The notes under the pieces were generated by a model. That model did not search any database. It saw only the letters and a list, made by a program, of their open reading frames with translations, and had not been told where the DNA came from. Shown in pieces: positions 1 to 7,052 of a stretch of 7,405 nt of DNA. Each line of letters starts with the position of its first letter. Position 1 is the stretch's first letter. Both the position numbers and the translations under genes were made by a program. The stretch is from positions 1 through 7,405 of the forward strand of contig SOIA01000059.1 of NCBI GenBank assembly GCA_004378665.1, given 5' to 3'. This DNA is from Candidatus Aminicenantota bacterium. Lineage in GTDB: Bacteria > Acidobacteriota > Aminicenantia > Aminicenantales > Aminicenantaceae.

Positions 1-1121
1 CTAGGATTCCAATAGTTTGTGTCAATTATTAAATTTTCACCGTCGGCTATTTTACCCCAATCTACAACAACTATTTGGTTGCTCTCGCTGGCATTATGCG
101 CAAGAAATATTCCATTTGGGAAATTGCCACCTAAATTACTGCTGCACAAGTCAATGCCGTCAGTCTTCCCAACATCTTTTAGCATAAAACTTGTTACATA
201 ATTATGTGGAGGTTTACGCTCAAAAATATCAAAGTGTGCCTTATATGCCTGGCGACCTAGTTGTGAGCATGCAATAATATAACCTTCGCCGTTAGGCAGA
301 TAATATATAGTGATACCTTCGATGTCCTCTTCCAAAGGATCGTTAGCTATAGATCGTATCAACTCTCCTTCTGTTCCACCGTCAGGTTCAGCATTATACT
401 TCCGAATACCAACTTCTTCTTCTGCAATATAGAGGTTGCCTATTTCATCATCAGCAACTATCCCTTCAACGGTTTGTTCATCAACAATATCAAAACTCCT
501 TTTTAAAGTACCAGATATTTTGCCACTTCCATTGTCCGTAAGTTCAAACTGCCAGATTTTATTATCATTCCCTGGATAAGAACTAACAAAAGCATAGTAT
601 TTTTTGGAAATCGGACTTACATATAGCGTAAAACCGTAATTAACTCCGGTTTTAATATTTCCATCATCAACCCTGGTTAGTGTCCTGCTCTCAGGATCGA
701 CTTTCAGAATATAAACAACTTTTTCACCTCTATCATTTAAAGCGACAATATCAACTTTTTCGCCATTTAATGGAAAACCGTATCGTGTGTCAATGTTTCC
801 TGGTTTTGAAACAGAAAGAGTTTGAATAACACTCCCACTGAGATTGTACACGAATATTTTTTTTGCTGATTTATCAGAAGCGATAATAATACTTTTTGAT
901 GCGTCTGTCGGGTGAACCCATACGCACATATCATCCTGATCTTTGAAGTCTGAAGCAGCAAGATCTACACTTCGATCGTATTTATTGAATTGTGCATTTA
1001 TTGTTTGGGGTAAAGCTTTATCTTTTTCCTTTTCACCCAAACAAAAACTTAAAAACAATAGTGCAGATACTGCACATGCAACACCTAGAACTTTTATTAA
1101 ATTTCTTATTGATCTGTTCAT
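1..1121 (-). CDS. Beta-propeller phytase (3-phytase type), secreted; 3' end cut by window edge
   Basis: Predicted to release phosphate from phytate outside the cytoplasm with a calcium-loaded six-bladed propeller. I translated 373 codons with no stop; the frame leaves the window at base 1. Blocks matching Bacillus-type phytases appear in order: WVHPTD (68-73), DTRYGFPLNG (111-120), VDIVALNDR (123-131), YGFTLY (162-167), TVEGIVADDE (217-226), LYIAEEE (230-236), AEPDGG (244-249), DIEGITIYY (266-274), TDGIDL (320-325). Likely metal-site acids are E219, E234/E235, D266, E268 and D321/D324; R113 matches a phosphate-binding Arg. The ending NYWNP resembles the VDPR near the usual C-terminus, so few residues are missing. 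Residues 1-29 form an export signal; Cys27 is preceded by LSF, an atypical lipobox, so lipidation is uncertain. The ATG is the first start after an in-frame TAA and has no Shine-Dalgarno site. It begins 23 bases after the GH95 gene, probably co-transcribed. The usual DDPAIW signature reads DDMCVW here. Confidence 0.92.
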   Translation of the reverse strand, partial: MNRSIRNLIKVLGVACAVSALLFLSFCLGEKEKDKALPQTINAQFNKYDRSVDLAASDFKDQDDMCVWVHPTDASKSIIIASDKSAKKIFVYNLSGSVIQTLSVSKPGNIDTRYGFPLNGEKVDIVALNDRGEKVVYILKVDPESRTLTRVDDGNIKTGVNYGFTLYVSPISKKYYAFVSSYPGNDNKIWQFELTDNGSGKISGTLKRSFDIVDEQTVEGIVADDEIGNLYIAEEEVGIRKYNAEPDGGTEGELIRSIANDPLEEDIEGITIYYLPNGEGYIIACSQLGRQAYKAHFDIFERKPPHNYVTSFMLKDVGKTDGIDLCSSNLGGNFPNGIFLAHNASESNQIVVVDWGKIADGENLIIDTNYWNP

Positions 1122-1144
1122 TATTTACAAAATTACCAGACTTG

Positions 1145-3583
1145 TTAATCAATGGTTCTCAATTTTGTCTCTCCAATAATATCTAATTGATTATTAAAAA
1201 CGACCTCTTCTTCTTTTTCAAAACTTATTTCAACCTGTGTTTTTTTATACTTAAGGATACAATTATTCCCATTTATTGATTTGACTTTAGCTGAAATCAG
1301 CTCGCCATTATTCCACTCCATACTCACTTCAAAACCACCCCTGGCACGTAAACCCTTCACTTTCCCAACAGACCATGTCCCGGGCAAGGCAGGTAAAAGA
1401 TGTATTTCACCGTTGTGGCTTTGTAAAAGCATTTCGGCAACACCTGAGGTTGCACCCAGATTCCCATCTATTTGAAAAAGACCATGAATCCCTGCAGCAA
1501 GTGCTGGATGCATGTCAAATAAGTTTGGAGAAACTTGATTTTGTAATAACATATCCAGGTGTTTCAGGCTTTCATCACCATTGTATAAGCGTGCATAAAA
1601 ATTAATAATCCATGCACGGCTCCATCCTGTTTGTCCACCTCCTGTTGACAAACGCTTTTCAATAGTCTTTTTAGCTGCTTCAAAAAGTTTGGGGGTGTCT
1701 TTTGTAATTTGGTTGGATGGGTATAATGCAAATAAATGCGAGATATGTCTGTGTCCCGGTTCCACTTCTTCAAAATCTTCATACCACTCCTGAATGGTGC
1801 CGTCTGCTCCAATTTTTACATCCGGAAGTTTTGCCATTGCTGCCTGAATTTTATGCGTTAAACGCTTTTTAGACAATATTTTTTCTGAAGCTAGACAGGC
1901 ATTAAAAATATCTTTAATAATCTGAATATCAATTGAAGCAGCCACACAACTCAACATTCTTTCACCTGTGGCCGGGTCAATGTACATATTCTCGGGGGAA
2001 TAGGAAGGAGCTGTTACCAGTTCTTCATTTTCATTCTCTTTTAAGAAATCAAGAATAAATTCTGCGGCGCCTTTTATCACAGGATAGACTTGATTTTTAA
2101 GATACTCTTTATCTTCTGTAAATTCATAATGTCTCCATAAAGAGAGGGACATCCATGCACCGGCCATTGGAAAACTGTAACCGTTAAATACCTGGGAGTG
2201 CTTTGTTGAACCGCAAGGGGTTGTCCTGCCAAAGGAGTTGGTGCTGTGATGTGCTATCCAGCCATCTGAACCGATAAAATTTTTTGCAGTTGTTTTCCCT
2301 TTTTCTGATAATAGACAGATGAAATTCGAAAGCGGCTCTAACGTTTCGGGGAGGTTGCAAACATCTGCAGGCCAATAGTTCATTTGCAAGTTGATATTCA
2401 AATGATAATCGGATTCCCAGGCTGCCCATATATCTTCATTCCATATTCCCTGCAGGTTCAGGGGAAGAACACCCGGTCTTGTTGACCCGGATATCAGCAA
2501 ATATCGTCCATACTGAAAGAACAAAATTGCCAGGTGACTATCTGTACTGCCACTCCTTAAATTTTGCAACCTGACATCGGTTGGAATAGTATCAGCAACT
2601 TCATTGCCAATGTTTAAAGAGACTCTGTCAAACATTTCAGAATGTGCCCGAATGTGCTCCTCTTTAATTTGCTTATAAGGTACATTCAAGGCGTCGTTAA
2701 GCGTATTATCAGAGATTATACCGGGATCAATACTCCGGTCAAAGTTCATACTATCAAGGTTATAATCGGTAGCTGCACTAACAATCACTGTAAAATCATT
2801 CGTATTATTTATGATCAGATGATCCTCTTTTGTAACAACTTCTCCGTTCTGTGGTTGTATGGCAATTCTTGCTGCAAATTTCATATGATACCCACCTTTA
2901 CCTGAACCTCCGGGATTATCGTCATAGCCTTCTTCATCATCAAAAATTTGCCCATCGATACACAGAACATTTTTATTATTAATGTATTTCCTGATATCTT
3001 TTTCTCTTTCAAACCGGATATTACTGTTTACAGTTTCTCTACCCGAAAAGTGATAGAATATCGCATTGTATTTTGAAGAGATAAATGACTCACGTATGAA
3101 TCTCTTACCATCAATCTCGTATTCAACCGTTGCAATCCCGTGATGGAGGTTCAGATCACGTTGATAATTTTGAACGTCTTTGTGACCGAAGTCGATGTAA
3201 AGGCTGCCAAGCGGTTCGTATGAACGTATGGAAGTTGGTGAAACTGCCAGATTTTTTAATGCATAATTCTGAGCTTCTTCGTATTTGCCGGCTAAGTTCA
3301 ATTCCTGAAATTTTTCGTAATGCTCGCGAACATTTTCAGGATAAGGGTCTTCGGGGCAGCCAGCCCAAAGGCTTTCTTCATTTAATTGAAGATGTTCAAC
3401 CGAAGGTTTTCCATAAACCATCGCCCCAAGCCTGCCATTACCAAGGGGAAGTGCCTCAAGCCAGTTTTCCGCCGGTTGTTGGTACCATAGTTTCAGATTA
3501 CCTGATTCAACATTTGACTGCTTAGCGCATGAACATGATATTATTGCAGCAAAAATTATGACTAAATAACTGTATTTTTTCAT
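1145..3583 (-). CDS. GH95 family alpha-L-fucosidase (or alpha-L-galactosidase), lipoprotein
   Basis: An inverting glycoside hydrolase expected to remove terminal alpha-L-fucose or L-galactose from glycans. The 812 residues are the usual length for a GH95 enzyme without extra domains. Residues 1-16 are a signal peptide with lipobox IIS before Cys17, so it is probably membrane-anchored. The N-terminal beta-sandwich starts at LWYQQPAENW (32-41), followed by ALPLGNGRLGAMVYG (44-58) and LNEESLWAG (67-75). The alpha/alpha-barrel holds RPGVLPLNLQGIWNE (369-383), SDYHLNINLQMNYWPA (391-406), SYSPEN (527-532), GHRHISHLFALYPS (610-623) and FQIDGN (703-708). From recalled Bifidobacterium AfcA residues, H394, N396 and N398 match the nucleophile-activating site, E531 the general acid, and D706 the conserved active-site Asp; all are present, so it should be active. 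Substrate cannot be decided from sequence. No Shine-Dalgarno site precedes the ATG. A 71-base gap separates it from the gene upstream; the phytase follows 23 bases downstream. Confidence 0.95.
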   Translation of the reverse strand: MKKYSYLVIIFAAIISCSCAKQSNVESGNLKLWYQQPAENWLEALPLGNGRLGAMVYGKPSVEHLQLNEESLWAGCPEDPYPENVREHYEKFQELNLAGKYEEAQNYALKNLAVSPTSIRSYEPLGSLYIDFGHKDVQNYQRDLNLHHGIATVEYEIDGKRFIRESFISSKYNAIFYHFSGRETVNSNIRFEREKDIRKYINNKNVLCIDGQIFDDEEGYDDNPGGSGKGGYHMKFAARIAIQPQNGEVVTKEDHLIINNTNDFTVIVSAATDYNLDSMNFDRSIDPGIISDNTLNDALNVPYKQIKEEHIRAHSEMFDRVSLNIGNEVADTIPTDVRLQNLRSGSTDSHLAILFFQYGRYLLISGSTRPGVLPLNLQGIWNEDIWAAWESDYHLNINLQMNYWPADVCNLPETLEPLSNFICLLSEKGKTTAKNFIGSDGWIAHHSTNSFGRTTPCGSTKHSQVFNGYSFPMAGAWMSLSLWRHYEFTEDKEYLKNQVYPVIKGAAEFILDFLKENENEELVTAPSYSPENMYIDPATGERMLSCVAASIDIQIIKDIFNACLASEKILSKKRLTHKIQAAMAKLPDVKIGADGTIQEWYEDFEEVEPGHRHISHLFALYPSNQITKDTPKLFEAAKKTIEKRLSTGGGQTGWSRAWIINFYARLYNGDESLKHLDMLLQNQVSPNLFDMHPALAAGIHGLFQIDGNLGATSGVAEMLLQSHNGEIHLLPALPGTWSVGKVKGLRARGGFEVSMEWNNGELISAKVKSINGNNCILKYKKTQVEISFEKEEEVVFNNQLDIIGETKLRTID

Positions 3584-3654
3584 TTAATAAGACTTTAATA
3601 GATGATGTATCAATAACGCAACCGCTCAATTACTTCCGTTTCAGAGTCTCTAAG
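3584..3654. other. Intergenic gap upstream of the GH95 gene
   Basis: This 71-base AT-rich spacer lies between the stop of the carbonic-anhydrase-like gene and the start of the GH95 gene. I find no convincing terminator: the only inverted repeat is AGAG-A-CTCT, too small and without a T run. I also find no well-placed sigma70 or Bacteroides-type promoter and no Shine-Dalgarno site before the GH95 ATG, only AT-rich sequence. Either the GH95-phytase pair is transcribed by read-through, or it uses a promoter type I cannot recognise. The style of the flanking genes changes here, as described in the findings. Confidence 0.5.
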
Positions 3655-4185
3655 TTAATCGATCCGCATAAATGCACCGGGAGCAATATATCGATGAGCC
3701 ATTTCAACATAGAGCTTTTTGCCGTAGCCCCAGAACTCTTTTTGTTTTTTATCCACCTTACCTATGACTTCAACCGGCACTCCCACAGCCACAACACCAT
3801 CGGGCACATTTTGATTATTTTTTACCAGGCCCATCTCCCCGATAATTGTCCACTCTCCAACTATGCTGTAATCGCTTATTGTGGCTCGCATACCGATCAC
3901 AGCATAATCTTTTATCCGGGCATTATGAATCATGGCACCGTGTCCTACAGTTACACAATTTCCAAATAGAGTACGGTCATTAGGTCGTGCATGCACTATT
4001 ACGCCTTCTTCAATGGCAGTCCCATCTCCAACAAGGATCGTGCCGTAATCACCACGGAGAATTACCCCATGACCAATGTAGGCATCTTTACCGATCTGTA
4101 CATCACCGATGACCAAAGCGGACTCGGCAATAAAAGTTCCTTTTGCTACACGAGGTTTGCGTTCCTCAAACTGATATAAAGCCAT
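3655..4185 (-). CDS. Gamma-class carbonic anhydrase-like hexapeptide-repeat protein (CamH/YrdA/PaaY type)
   Basis: A left-handed beta-helix protein of the gamma carbonic anhydrase family, expected to form cytoplasmic trimers with a metal at each subunit interface. The 176 residues are normal for the compact CamH/YrdA/PaaY class. Hexapeptide repeats such as VIGDVQIGKDAYIG (25-38) run through about residue 140, followed by a C-terminal helix (about 145-170). The three metal-binding histidines are H65, H82 and H87, in VIVHA and VGHGAMIH, with the 17- and 5-residue spacing of CamH-type members. R44 and D46 of RGD, which help assemble the trimer and active site, are present. Where relatives read NIQD before the first His, this protein reads AIEE (57-60), so the usual Gln is Glu59. 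No export signal is seen. A GGAG site at 4192-4195, six bases from the ATG, supports the start. It lies 31 bases after the DUF364 gene and is probably co-transcribed. CO2 hydration is not certain, since many family members are inactive or act on other substrates. Confidence 0.93.
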   Translation of the reverse strand: MALYQFEERKPRVAKGTFIAESALVIGDVQIGKDAYIGHGVILRGDYGTILVGDGTAIEEGVIVHARPNDRTLFGNCVTVGHGAMIHNARIKDYAVIGMRATISDYSIVGEWTIIGEMGLVKNNQNVPDGVVAVGVPVEVIGKVDKKQKEFWGYGKKLYVEMAHRYIAPGAFMRID

Positions 4186-4191
4186 TTTAAT

Positions 4192-4195
4192 CTCC
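4192..4195 (-). promoter_or_regulatory. Ribosome binding site of the gamma-CA-like gene
   Basis: GGAG on the minus strand, six bases before the ATG at 4185. It lies in the 31-base gap after the DUF364 gene. No promoter or terminator is visible in that gap, which supports one transcript for the two genes. Confidence 0.65.
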
Positions 4196-4216
4196 AGTTT
4201 AAAATTAAAATAAGAT

Positions 4217-4957
4217 TCAGCGTCTCATAATCACTTTGCGTACGCCGTACACCTGCCGGAAATTCGCACCCTGGCTTATGCAATTAAGCAATTGGTCACG
4301 ATCAACAACGATAGAACCAGATAAAGCGTCCAATCCATAATCGAAAAGCACCGGAGACAAAGGCGTACTCGGGCCGAGCATCATTTTATAGGCACCTGGC
4401 GCAATGAGATCCAGGAGACCGCCCAGCGTATGGTTGATCAGGGTGGTGCTAGAAATGGCTACCACCTCCGCTTGAGAGAGTAAGGTCTCTACTTCATTGC
4501 CTGAAAAGTCCCCAGGCTGTGTCCGTCCAGGGAGTTCAAAGGTCCATAATTCTTTAGCCACTGCCCCCAGGCGCTTGATAAACGGAAAATGACCGATAAT
4601 CGCTATCCGTTTTCCTTTTCCATAGGCACGGATTTCAGCCTCAGCATTTAAGTCAATACAAAGGGATTCATCAATAGGCAATATGGAATTTATTGCTGCA
4701 ATGCCTATCGCCGCTTCCAGTGTTCGGGAAGAGAGGGATAATCGAGCCAATTCTTTTGCTCCTGCAGGTAAAAGACTCCCTGCGCATTCCACTTGGCGGC
4801 CTTCCGGGGGAAAGAAGGATGCTGCCATTGTGGAGGCGAGACCACAGCGAAGCGAGGTAACCGCAGTCCAATACACACAGGTACGAATTTCTGACACTTT
4901 GTGATCGACTTCCAACGAAGAGAGAATGTCTTGCAGTATAACTTTCGCTTTTTCCAT
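4217..4957 (-). CDS. DUF4213/DUF364 domain protein (putative heavy-metal chelation)
   Basis: A 246-residue cytoplasmic protein with no signal peptide or membrane segment. The N-terminal part (about 5-90) fits DUF4213, which has an enolase-N-terminal-like fold. The C-terminal part (about 105-240) fits DUF364, annotated as a putative heavy-metal chelation domain. The clearest marks are the Rossmann-like strand and turn IAIIGHFPF (118-126), the block STTLINHTLGGLLDL (170-184), the family-typical GPSTPLSPVLFDYGLDALSG (195-214), and a C-terminal SQGANFRQVYGVRKV (228-242). The function of the family is not established biochemically; the chelation label comes from family annotation. An excellent GGAGGG site lies five bases before the ATG, behind a near-consensus promoter, so this is probably the first gene of a two-gene unit with the carbonic-anhydrase-like gene. 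The coding sequence is among the most GC-rich in the window (one hand-counted row near 58%). The pairing of a possible metal binder with a metalloenzyme-like protein is suggestive only. Confidence 0.9.
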   Translation of the reverse strand: MEKAKVILQDILSSLEVDHKVSEIRTCVYWTAVTSLRCGLASTMAASFFPPEGRQVECAGSLLPAGAKELARLSLSSRTLEAAIGIAAINSILPIDESLCIDLNAEAEIRAYGKGKRIAIIGHFPFIKRLGAVAKELWTFELPGRTQPGDFSGNEVETLLSQAEVVAISSTTLINHTLGGLLDLIAPGAYKMMLGPSTPLSPVLFDYGLDALSGSIVVDRDQLLNCISQGANFRQVYGVRKVIMRR

Positions 4958-4962
4958 TAATT

Positions 4963-4968
4963 CCCTCC
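4963..4968 (-). promoter_or_regulatory. Ribosome binding site of the DUF364 gene
   Basis: On the minus strand this reads GGAGGG, an almost ideal Shine-Dalgarno core, five bases before the ATG at 4957. It fixes the start codon. It contrasts with the two genes at the left of the window, which have no such site. Confidence 0.85.
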
Positions 4969-4974
4969 GATTCT

Positions 4975-5003
4975 CTTATAAAAATTGACTTCTTTAAAGT
5001 CAA
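4975..5003 (-). promoter_or_regulatory. Sigma70-type promoter for the DUF364 / gamma-CA genes
   Basis: On the minus strand TTGACT (5003-4998) is followed by exactly 17 bases and TATAAG (4980-4975). Each hexamer matches five of six consensus bases at the optimal spacing. Transcription would begin near 4969-4967, leaving a leader of about 10-12 bases that starts at the Shine-Dalgarno site, so the message would be nearly leaderless. The -35 box is one arm of an inverted repeat, which could serve as an operator or as the upstream gene's terminator. This reading is based on sequence match alone. Confidence 0.6.
4980..5003 (-). terminator. Possible weak intrinsic terminator of the NifX-like / LolA-like / barrel unit
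   Basis: Starting 25 bases after the barrel gene's stop, the minus strand reads TTGACTT, a five-base loop TAAAG, then AAGTCAA followed by five T's. The perfect 7-bp stem plus T run has the form of a rho-independent terminator. It contains only two G-C pairs, so it would be weak. The same palindrome could instead be a binding site for a dimeric regulator, because it covers the -35 box of the next promoter. Confidence 0.4.
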
Positions 5004-5027
5004 ACCAGTCCAGCTCGCATCCCCGTC

Positions 5028-6323
5028 TTAAAAGTAATACCGGCCTCGGAATTCCAGCCGAAAGTCGTTCTGCTTTTCCCCGAATTCACTGCCGCCTTTT
5101 CCAAGCAAGATCGTAATTTTCGCCCGGAGCTCCAGATTAGTGATGGGATTGTAGAGTAATTCCGGAGTCAGGGAAAAGCTTTTATCAGTGAGGTTAAAAA
5201 TGCTGGTGAAAGAAGGAATAAAATATAGGATGTTCCATGGCTCTTTATGGCTTATCCGGAGAAAGAGATAATCCTGCATGGGAGCGAATGTTCTGTAGGC
5301 CTGGCTTGCCGCACCGGATAAAAACTCGAGCTGGCTGTCATCACCGGTTAACAGATATGACTGGTATGCCTGATCAATAAGAGAATAGAAATTCTCCATC
5401 TCGTTGGAGGTATAACCATTTCCATTTTTAAAATACTCAAAGAAAAAGGTTGTGTTTGTCCTGGTTAGAAATCGAATACCCAAGAGATAGTTCATGCTGG
5501 CATATTGTTCTTCGCCGACAGTGCCATCTTCTTGGATGACTTCTTTTATGTAATCAGGAATATAGGCAAATTCACCGTGAATTTCAAAATTGGAGGTTAT
5601 ATTGCGCGAAAAATCCATTCCATAGCGTGCCGGCACGCTCCCGCCTGACAAAAACATAAGATCTATATCGGTATCATAAAACAGAAAATAAACCTTTCCG
5701 CCGAAATTCAATTGATTCTTATTTCCAAACGTGCTGTTGATATGTTGATTAACGGGAATCAAAACTGGTGTGAAAGTGATGGTCTTCAATTTCCCCTGGA
5801 AGCTCTTGATATAATCTATGGATAAAACCACATAACCTTCCAATGCAAGGCCTGGATCATTGGGATTTTTGGGCCGATCGATGAATGCGACAGGATTCCA
5901 GGCGTAGCCCTTACCCCATTTCATGCGCTTTTTACCAATATCAAGATGGAAGGAAAAAGAGGGCTTTAGCGAGAGAAAAGCTTCAAACAGAGTCGTCACA
6001 TGAGACCAGCCTGAAACGGACTTGGTTATATCCGTATTCGTGCGTATTTTTGCTCCAACAATGCCTTTCTCGAAGCTTAAATCCAAAAGGGCATTAAAAT
6101 TGTACTCTGCGATTGTTTCCCCTTCCTCAAGGTCGTAAAACCTGAGCTTATAAAGCCAGGAATCTCTATCCAAGCCGAAAAGAACTGGGCGAAATTCGAG
6201 ATATCCACCGAACTGAAACACTTTTTTTTCTATTTCCGAAAGATCAAATGTGTGCTCTTCCTGAGCAAAAAGGCCTGAGACCAAAAGATTTATAAGAACA
6301 AAATACAGAGTGATTGATCGCAA
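5028..6323 (-). CDS. Outer-membrane beta-barrel protein, partner of the LolA-like gene
   Basis: A 431-residue exported protein with a signal peptide at 1-20 (LFA before Gln21). The mature part has many alternating hydrophobic/aromatic stretches typical of transmembrane beta strands and ends in GRYYF, a terminal-Phe signal used for outer-membrane barrel insertion. The segment IGKKRMKWGKGYAWNPVAF (129-147) followed by RPKNPNDPGLALEGY (150-164) recalls DUF1302-like or porin-like barrels found next to LolA-like proteins and RND/MMPL exporters. I recognise the class but not a named family. The start is TTG, directly abutting the upstream TAA with no gap; the signal peptide begins there, no closer ATG exists, and the Shine-Dalgarno match is weak, so translation is probably coupled to the upstream gene. 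A channel or docking role in an envelope transport system is inferred from context. A possible terminator lies just downstream. Confidence 0.85.
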   Translation of the reverse strand: MRSITLYFVLINLLVSGLFAQEEHTFDLSEIEKKVFQFGGYLEFRPVLFGLDRDSWLYKLRFYDLEEGETIAEYNFNALLDLSFEKGIVGAKIRTNTDITKSVSGWSHVTTLFEAFLSLKPSFSFHLDIGKKRMKWGKGYAWNPVAFIDRPKNPNDPGLALEGYVVLSIDYIKSFQGKLKTITFTPVLIPVNQHINSTFGNKNQLNFGGKVYFLFYDTDIDLMFLSGGSVPARYGMDFSRNITSNFEIHGEFAYIPDYIKEVIQEDGTVGEEQYASMNYLLGIRFLTRTNTTFFFEYFKNGNGYTSNEMENFYSLIDQAYQSYLLTGDDSQLEFLSGAASQAYRTFAPMQDYLFLRISHKEPWNILYFIPSFTSIFNLTDKSFSLTPELLYNPITNLELRAKITILLGKGGSEFGEKQNDFRLEFRGRYYF

Positions 6324-7052
6324 TTATCTCAAAGATTCCAGGTTGGGTAGAAAGGGCAGTGTAAAAACTTCGTCCTTGAATTCCCTTTGCTTTATTCCAG
6401 CGAATATCATTACCGATTTGTAGCCTTTATGCAGAGGACTGTCGGTTTCAATCACCGAAGGCCTGACAATGCCTCCCCCAAAGTCCTTGATCTGTTTGAA
6501 ATAAATGGTTTTGATCAGCATAGAAGCCTCTGTGAGACATTCAATCTTATTCGGCAGGCGTTTCTCTTTATCCGCCCACATCTTCAATCGATCATAGGCA
6601 ACGGTATTTGTTTTTGCCTTCAGGTGCAAAAGATATTCATCCCCCAGGTCTTCGACCTCCGCGACATTGTATTCTGCAGCATAATCCAGGCGCAGAATAT
6701 CCGCATTGTTGAAGACGCCCCCGACAACGGATTGAAGACTGGTTATACGGATAGGTTTACCGACGTTGGGGATGTACAGCCACATATTTTCATCCAGCCG
6801 AAGCGTGCTTCTGCCCTTTTCACTGGCCGGAGAAATAAAAAGTGCAGCGACTTTTTCTTTCCCCTTTTTGACTGTAAAGAGCACAAACTCTTTTTCTCTC
6901 CCGTTGGGCTCGATGTTGATAAGCTTCCGGTAGGACTCGAAGGATTCCGGATTGAGATTCCTATCCACCTGCTCGAGGAGTTGATTGTTATCAATTGCAT
7001 AGACAGACGAAAATAAAAAAGATATTAAAGAGACAATTGCGATTTTTTTCAT
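6324..7052 (-). CDS. LolA-like outer membrane lipoprotein-sorting protein
   Basis: A 242-residue periplasmic protein. Residues 1-19 form a signal peptide ending in VYA; the mature protein begins IDNNQ. The rest fits the LolA-like 'outer membrane lipoprotein-sorting protein' family: an incomplete beta-barrel whose hydrophobic cavity is thought to bind acyl chains. Characteristic pieces are LRLDENMWLYIPNVGKPIRI (84-103), the SVVGGVFNNADILRLDY stretch (108-124), LHLKAK (142-147) and the late strand VMIFAGIKQREFKDEVFTLP (214-233). Family members often sit beside RND/MMPL-type exporters rather than acting as the housekeeping LolA, and the neighbouring barrel gene fits that pattern. Its ATG overlaps the TGA of the NifX-like gene (ATGA), and GGAAGG at 7059-7064 lies six bases upstream, so the start is secure and translation is coupled. 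The cargo, lipid or lipoprotein, cannot be told from sequence. Confidence 0.9.
   Translation of the reverse strand: MKKIAIVSLISFLFSSVYAIDNNQLLEQVDRNLNPESFESYRKLINIEPNGREKEFVLFTVKKGKEKVAALFISPASEKGRSTLRLDENMWLYIPNVGKPIRITSLQSVVGGVFNNADILRLDYAAEYNVAEVEDLGDEYLLHLKAKTNTVAYDRLKMWADKEKRLPNKIECLTEASMLIKTIYFKQIKDFGGGIVRPSVIETDSPLHKGYKSVMIFAGIKQREFKDEVFTLPFLPNLESLR

Noticed and set aside
767..961. A 64-codon minus-strand frame within the phytase
   Set aside because: It is a shifted frame of the phytase coding sequence, which carries the conserved propeller motifs in the other frame.
3130..3525. A 131-codon open frame on the plus strand
   Set aside because: It is antisense to the well-conserved N-terminal domain of the GH95 enzyme, and its translation resembles no family I know.
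3585..3613. TTGATA, 17 bases, TTATTA on the minus strand before the GH95 gene
   Set aside because: The -10-like box ends one base before the ATG, so transcription would begin inside the coding region. The match is probably chance in AT-rich DNA.
3643..3653. Small inverted repeat AGAG-A-CTCT after the gamma-CA-like gene, considered as a terminator
   Set aside because: The stem is four base pairs with a one-base loop and no T run, so it cannot form a working hairpin.
4671..5003. A 110-codon minus-strand frame overlapping the DUF364 start
   Set aside because: It is out of frame with the conserved DUF4213/DUF364 protein, spans the promoter and ribosome site, and has no recognisable domain.
6387..7016. 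A 209-codon open frame on the plus strand
   Set aside because: It lies entirely antisense to the LolA-like gene, which has clear family motifs, a signal peptide and a ribosome site. The plus-strand translation shows no recognisable domain.
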